Part shown: piece after piece, positions 22,671-26,289 of the stretch | Numbering within the stretch: position 1 is the stretch's first letter | Layout: every line of letters starts with the position of its first letter | NCBI GenBank assembly: GCA_964474655.1 | Contig: CAYYTU010000043.1 | Location: 1-26,289, forward strand | Source of the DNA: CAYYTU01 sp964474655 | GTDB taxonomy: Bacteria > Chloroflexota > Anaerolineae > B4-G1 | Reading direction: 5' to 3' | Length of the DNA stretch: 26,289 bases | Translations under genes and position numbers: made by a program | The notes under the pieces: model-generated | What the model saw: the letters and a program-made list of their open reading frames with translations, nothing else | What the model was told of the DNA's origin: nothing | Databases searched by the model: none

Positions 22671-23618
22671 ATGCCCCAAAATCATACGTTCATCCTCATC
22701 GCATTCATATTGGCGCTGATGCTCACAGGCTGCAGGCAAGAGGCCAAGTCGGTTCCCTTGCGTGTAGCAGCGCTGCCGATCCTGGATGCGCTGCCGATGT
22801 ATGTCGCAGAGGAAGAGGGTATGTTCGCCGAGCAAGGCATCGAGGTCGAGTTCATCGCCGCTGCCTCCGCCGCCGAACGCGATCAGCTGCTCCAGGCCGG
22901 CAAGGTCGACGCCACGATCACCGACTTGGTGGCGCTGACGCTCTACAACCGCGAAGAGACGCGCATCGTCGCCGTACGCTACGCGATGACCTCCACGCCG
23001 CAATTCGCGCAGTTCCGCGTGCTGGCCTCCGAGCAATCGGGCATCACCACCGCCGATGAGCTGACCGGCGTCCCGATCGGCATCTCCGAGGGCACCGTGA
23101 TCGAATACGTCACTGATCGCCTGCTGAAGGCCGAAGGGCTGACGGCGGACGCAATACAGACGCTGGGCGTGCCCAAGATCCCCGACCGGATGGCCCTGCT
23201 CGGCTCCGGGGAGCTGAGCGCAGCGACGTTACCCGAGCCGCTGGGCTCGCTGGCGATGCAGAAGGGCGCCGTCGTGGTGGTGGACGACACCGATCATCCG
23301 GACGTCAGCTGCAGCATCTACGCCTTTCGCAAGGCGGTCATCGACGGGCACCCGGACGCTGTGCGCGGCTTCTTAACCGCCGTCGCGCAAGCCAGCGAGG
23401 CGATCAACGCCGACAAAGACCAATGGGGTAACCTGTTGGCGGAGAAGAAGCTGGTGCCAGAGCCGCTGATGGATACCTACGAGCTGCCCGACTATCCTGG
23501 CAATGATATCCCGACTGAGGCCCAGTTTCTCGATGTGACGGCATGGCTCCAATCTCTCAACCGGCTGCAGGAAGCGCCATCCTACACGGACACGGTGGAC
23601 GGATCGCTGCTGCCCTAG
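22671..23618 (+). CDS. ABC importer substrate-binding lipoprotein (NMT1/SsuA-TauA type)
   Basis: 315 aa beginning with a lipoprotein signal peptide: short N-region, hydrophobic core, and lipobox LTGC with the lipidated Cys at 21. The mature part is a type-II periplasmic-binding fold of the NMT1/THI5-like class: LRVAALPILDALPMYVAEEEGMF, GIEVEFIAAASAAERDQLLQAGKVDATITD, and GVPIGISEGTVIEYVTDRLL. Such proteins bind sulfonates, nitrate, pyrimidine precursors or other small acids, and the sequence does not settle which. The ATG at 22671 has AAAGGAA just upstream; the frame is open 25 codons earlier without a signal peptide. It is the first gene of a three-gene importer operon and the next gene is 34 bases on. 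Confidence 0.9.
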   Translation: MPQNHTFILIAFILALMLTGCRQEAKSVPLRVAALPILDALPMYVAEEEGMFAEQGIEVEFIAAASAAERDQLLQAGKVDATITDLVALTLYNREETRIVAVRYAMTSTPQFAQFRVLASEQSGITTADELTGVPIGISEGTVIEYVTDRLLKAEGLTADAIQTLGVPKIPDRMALLGSGELSAATLPEPLGSLAMQKGAVVVVDDTDHPDVSCSIYAFRKAVIDGHPDAVRGFLTAVAQASEAINADKDQWGNLLAEKKLVPEPLMDTYELPDYPGNDIPTEAQFLDVTAWLQSLNRLQEAPSYTDTVDGSLLP

Positions 23619-23652
23619 CGCTCACGTCACCCATCACGCGCACCACTTCCCG

Positions 23653-24450
23653 ATGATCACAGTACAGGACGTTATTTTCGCTTACAACGACCATCCGCCC
23701 GTCTTCGACCGCTTCACCTGGCGCGTGGCGACCGGCGAGGTCTGGTCGGTGCTGGGACCTTCCGGCTGCGGCAAGAGCACGCTGCTGATGTTGCTGGCAG
23801 GCTTGATCCAGCCTCAGGGCGGCGTGGTGCTGATCGATGAAGAGCCAATCCAGCGTCCACGCCCGCGCACCGGCCTGATTCTACAGGAGTACGGTCTGCT
23901 TCCCTGGGCCACAGTGTGGGATAACGTGGCATTGGGCCTGCGCATCCGCCGCTTCTACGGCCCCGACGGGCGCCACGTCCCCCGCGACGAGCGCATCAAC
24001 GAGGATGAGATGAAAGCCCGCGTGCAGCACTGGCTGACACGGCTAGACATCGCCGAAATTGCGGACAAGTATCCGGGCCAGATCTCCGGCGGGCAGCGGC
24101 AACGCACAGCCATCGCACGTACCCTGGCGCTCCGACCCGATCTCCTGCTGATGGACGAGCCATTCTCCGCGCTGGATGCACCCACCCGCGAGAGCCTCCA
24201 GACGCTCACGCTGGCGCTCTGCGCCGAAGCCGGGCTGACCGTGGTGCTCGTCACCCATAATATCGAAGAGGCTGCCTTTATGGGCCAGAAGGTGCTGTTG
24301 TTCCACGACCCGCCCAACCGCGAGGCGCAGGTAGTCAAGAATCCACACCGCGCCGAAGAGACGTATCGCTGTTCGAGCACGTACCAGGACACCTGCTCGC
24401 TGCTGCGGAAGCGCGTCGGTGAGGCGGCGCATCAGCGAGGCAGCAAATGA
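23653..24450 (+). CDS. ABC importer ATP-binding protein (SsuB/TauB type)
   Basis: 265 aa with Walker A GPSGCGKS (35-42), Q-loop LILQEYGLLPWATVWDN (75-91), signature ISGGQRQR (144-151), Walker B LLLMDEP (164-170) and switch H202. The LLPWATVWDNVALGL wording is typical of nitrate/sulfonate/taurine-class importers. An insert of about 24 residues (97-120, containing YGPDGRHVPRDERINEDE) extends the helical subdomain beyond SsuB. No good ribosome-binding site precedes the ATG, so translation may depend on read-through from the upstream gene. Its TGA overlaps the permease ATG (ATGA). Confidence 0.93.
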   Translation: MITVQDVIFAYNDHPPVFDRFTWRVATGEVWSVLGPSGCGKSTLLMLLAGLIQPQGGVVLIDEEPIQRPRPRTGLILQEYGLLPWATVWDNVALGLRIRRFYGPDGRHVPRDERINEDEMKARVQHWLTRLDIAEIADKYPGQISGGQRQRTAIARTLALRPDLLLMDEPFSALDAPTRESLQTLTLALCAEAGLTVVLVTHNIEEAAFMGQKVLLFHDPPNREAQVVKNPHRAEETYRCSSTYQDTCSLLRKRVGEAAHQRGSK

Positions 24451-25250
24451 GTGAGAAAAGACATCAACGGACCGGGGCATCAGCGTATCAGCCGACCGGA
24501 GAGACGACTCGGCGGCGAGGCCTCTCGGTGCTGGGAGCAGCGTTGGTACTACTGGTGGTATGGGAAGTCGTAGCTCTAGTCGTCCAGCTGCCGATCCTGC
24601 CCACGCCGGTAGCGGCTTTGCGGATCTTATTTCACGAGTTGTCGCGCGAGCTGGGCCATCACTTCCTCGTCAGTCTCCTCCGCGTGGTGGCAAGCATCGC
24701 GCTGGCAGTGGTGCTGGCGACGCCGGTGGGATTGGTACTGGGCCAGAGTGAGCGCCTCAATCGCATCTTCTCACCCTTCGTCTATCTGCTCTATCCCATC
24801 CCTAAGGTGGTGCTGGTGCCGATCGTGCTGCTCTTTCTGGGCGTGGGCAATCTGCCCAAGATCGTGATCATCACTATGATACTCTTCTTCCAGGTGCTGG
24901 TGCTGGTCCGCGATAGCGCAGCAAACATCCGCCCCGAGCTGCTGACCAGCGTGCGCAGCCTGGGGGCCGGGCGGCGGGGATTGTTCCGCTTCGTCTACCT
25001 GCCCGCCAGCGTGCCCGCCATTCTGACCGCTGTGCGACAATCGATCGGCACCGCCGTAGCCGTGCTCTACATCGCCGAACTCTTCGCCACCCAATACGGC
25101 CTAGGCTACTACATCTATCTCCAGGGCAGCACCTTGTTTGACTATCCCAGAATGTACGCCGGAGTGATCGCGATGAGCCTGCTGGGGCTGGGGCTCTATT
25201 TTGCGGTGGATGCGGTGGAACGGCGCGTCTGCCGGTGGATGGAAGTGTAA
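24447..25250 (+). CDS. ABC importer permease (SsuC/TauC type)
   Basis: 267-aa permease of the BPD_transp_1 family. A polar cytoplasmic N-terminus (1-25) is followed by about six spans (27-47, 75-100, 112-133, 137-155, 190-212, 236-256). The loop RSLGAGRRGLFRFVYLPASVPAI (170-192) is the EAA-like site that contacts the ATPase. It overlaps the ATPase gene by four bases and completes the importer. A GC hairpin follows the stop codon directly. Confidence 0.93.
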   Translation: MSEKRHQRTGASAYQPTGETTRRRGLSVLGAALVLLVVWEVVALVVQLPILPTPVAALRILFHELSRELGHHFLVSLLRVVASIALAVVLATPVGLVLGQSERLNRIFSPFVYLLYPIPKVVLVPIVLLFLGVGNLPKIVIITMILFFQVLVLVRDSAANIRPELLTSVRSLGAGRRGLFRFVYLPASVPAILTAVRQSIGTAVAVLYIAELFATQYGLGYYIYLQGSTLFDYPRMYAGVIAMSLLGLGLYFAVDAVERRVCRWMEV

Positions 25251-25274
25251 GGGGGATGACAACTGCCATCCCCC
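25251..25274. terminator. Hairpin between the importer operon and the surface-protein gene
   Basis: GGGGGATG (25251-25258) pairs with CATCCCCC (25267-25274), 8 bp, immediately after the permease stop codon and before the convergent stop at 25314. There is no T run, so the terminator call is moderate. Confidence 0.5.
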
Positions 25275-25313
25275 GATTCGCGTCAAGCGTCATCTACTTC
25301 TCGGCCGGACTGC

Positions 25314-26289
25314 TCATTCGAGCGCGTGAATCTCGTCGATGACGATGTAACCATTGCCGGGAATGCCACCAGCCTTGTTGGAAATGGCGAAATCGATCCG
25401 CTGTACCTTTTCGATATCGACCCGCTCGCCTTCCGCGCAGGGCGTCTCGACCCAGCAAGCAAAGTCGCTGAAGGGCGCCTCCAGCGTCCTCCACCCGGCG
25501 GTCTCAGTGACCCGCCCCCACTCAATGCTGAATACGGCGCTCTCGCCGCTAGCATCCGGGGCATACAGCAGCTTGAGCTCGATCGTGTTGGAGGCTCCGC
25601 TGCCCCGGAATCTGAATGCGAGCCCGCTGGCATCGGCTAACCTCGCTAACACCACCGAACTGACCGGTCGATAGAACCCTACCCAACCGTTCGGACGCAG
25701 GTTGTAGACTGCCTCAATGGCCTCATCGTCCACGCCGGTCGTCATATCTAGGTTAAGCGAAGAGCCCTTATCATCGCCGTAGGTTTTCCAGACCCTATCC
25801 TCGTCCATATGGTCGATGACTTGAGGCGTGGGCGTGGGGCTTATGGTCAGCGTCGGGGTGTTGCTCGGCACCGGCGTGAGCGTCGGGCTAGGCGTCGGCG
25901 AGGGAGTGAACGTCGGGCTAGGCGCGGGGCTGGCCATACGCACGAAGGAGCCCATATCCACCCGCGGCGTCAGCATCCGTATCCAGCCCGAAGGAACACG
26001 TCCGCTGACCAACAGCTCGCCATTGGATATGACGGTAAATCTGCCCTCGGGCACACCCTTGATCTCGAACTTACCCTCTTCATCGGTGACGACTCGATGA
26101 TCCACACCGTTGGAATCCGTGAGCACCACTGACAGGCCCGACACGGCGTCGCTCTGGTTATCGATCACCTGCCCAACCACGGTAGCCGGGTGGGAGACGA
26201 TCAGGTACACCACCACCAACAGAATGCCGACCGCCAGCCAGATGGGCAGCACCGACTGCCAGGTCGACTGGCCCAGCCAGACCAGGAGC
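25314..26289 (-). CDS. Membrane-anchored surface protein with a regulatory-like beta domain and a jelly-roll domain, 5' end outside the window
   Basis: The frame is open to the right edge (325 codons visible), so the N-terminus is missing; the GTG at 26252 is only an internal start-like codon. From the amino end it shows a hydrophobic span (SVLPIWLAVGILLVVVYLIV) and a carboxypeptidase-regulatory-like/CnaB-type beta domain (VVGQVIDNQSDAVSGLSVVLTD, EGKFEIKGVPEGRFTV). A Pro/Ser/Thr linker of about 45 residues (PSPTPSPTLTP style) follows. The last 170 residues look like a beta-sandwich of the CBM11/CIA30 type (WVGFYRP, LAFRFRGSG, WRTLEAPFSDF, ending YIVIDEIHALE). I infer an outward-facing, possibly carbohydrate-binding protein. 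What precedes the visible membrane span cannot be known here. Confidence 0.75.
   Translation of the reverse strand, partial: LLVWLGQSTWQSVLPIWLAVGILLVVVYLIVSHPATVVGQVIDNQSDAVSGLSVVLTDSNGVDHRVVTDEEGKFEIKGVPEGRFTVISNGELLVSGRVPSGWIRMLTPRVDMGSFVRMASPAPSPTFTPSPTPSPTLTPVPSNTPTLTISPTPTPQVIDHMDEDRVWKTYGDDKGSSLNLDMTTGVDDEAIEAVYNLRPNGWVGFYRPVSSVVLARLADASGLAFRFRGSGASNTIELKLLYAPDASGESAVFSIEWGRVTETAGWRTLEAPFSDFACWVETPCAEGERVDIEKVQRIDFAISNKAGGIPGNGYIVIDEIHALE

Noticed and set aside
22671..25250. Assignment of the importer to thiamine-precursor, taurine or nitrate uptake
   Set aside because: No matching metabolic gene or riboswitch next to it; the family alone does not fix the substrate.
1..26289. CRISPR arrays, tRNA, rRNA, transposases or phage genes
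   Set aside because: I looked through gene-free stretches on both strands and saw no regularly spaced repeats, cloverleaf-type sequence or mobile-element proteins; tRNAscan or a covariance search was not possible.

Overview
The window looks like chromosomal DNA from a free-living bacterium, most likely a Chloroflexota member of the Anaerolineae/Caldilineae kind. The basis is moderately high GC, a Pro/Thr/Ser 'PSPTPT' linker style in surface proteins, a fused GldF-GldG ABC exporter cassette with a DUF4340 partner, a menaquinone-type UbiA prenyltransferase and a compact primary sigma factor. This assignment is inference from gene content; there is no rRNA or marker-tree evidence here. I see no tRNA, rRNA, CRISPR array, transposase, integrase or phage gene.

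Layout. (a) 1-2.9 kb: amino-acid biosynthesis. The end of threonine synthase is followed by a promoter with two consensus hexamers, a 31-codon reading frame in which 16 residues are Leu/Ile/Val, a strong intrinsic terminator, a 74-aa protein of unknown function and the branched-chain aminotransferase ilvE. The 3' end of the small frame can pair with the 5' arm of the terminator, so this reads as a ribosome-mediated attenuator sensing branched-chain amino acids. (b) 3-8.5 kb: housekeeping genes. These are the ribosome-assembly GTPase Der, a YugP-like membrane zinc peptidase, and the secD-secF pair. SecD carries a complete cyclophilin-type prolyl isomerase domain inside its extracytoplasmic region. 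(c) 9.0-11.4 kb: a two-gene unit of a MobA/MocA-like nucleotidyltransferase fused to a HAD-IIA phosphatase, then an ADP-ribosylglycohydrolase. (d) 11.5-16.3 kb, minus strand: a translationally coupled ABC export cassette (ATPase, fused GldFG membrane protein, DUF4340 membrane-anchored protein). (e) 16.3-18.9 kb: a gene-poor spacer with a probable dispersed inverted-repeat element, then rpoD, whose best promoter would give a leaderless mRNA, then a 767-bp AT-richer intergenic region. (f) 18.9-21.6 kb: a DUF3159 membrane protein, an EamA/DMT transporter and a calcineurin-like phosphoesterase. (g) 21.7-25.3 kb: a UbiA/MqnP-like prenyltransferase followed by a complete lipoprotein/ATPase/permease importer of the NMT1/SsuA-TauA class. 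(h) 25.3 kb to the end: the 3' part of a membrane-anchored surface protein with a carboxypeptidase-regulatory-like domain and a carbohydrate-binding-like jelly-roll domain.

The two observations most worth follow-up are the branched-chain amino acid attenuator (1344-1571) and the SecD-cyclophilin fusion (6484-8544), which would couple protein export directly to prolyl isomerisation on the outer face of the membrane.
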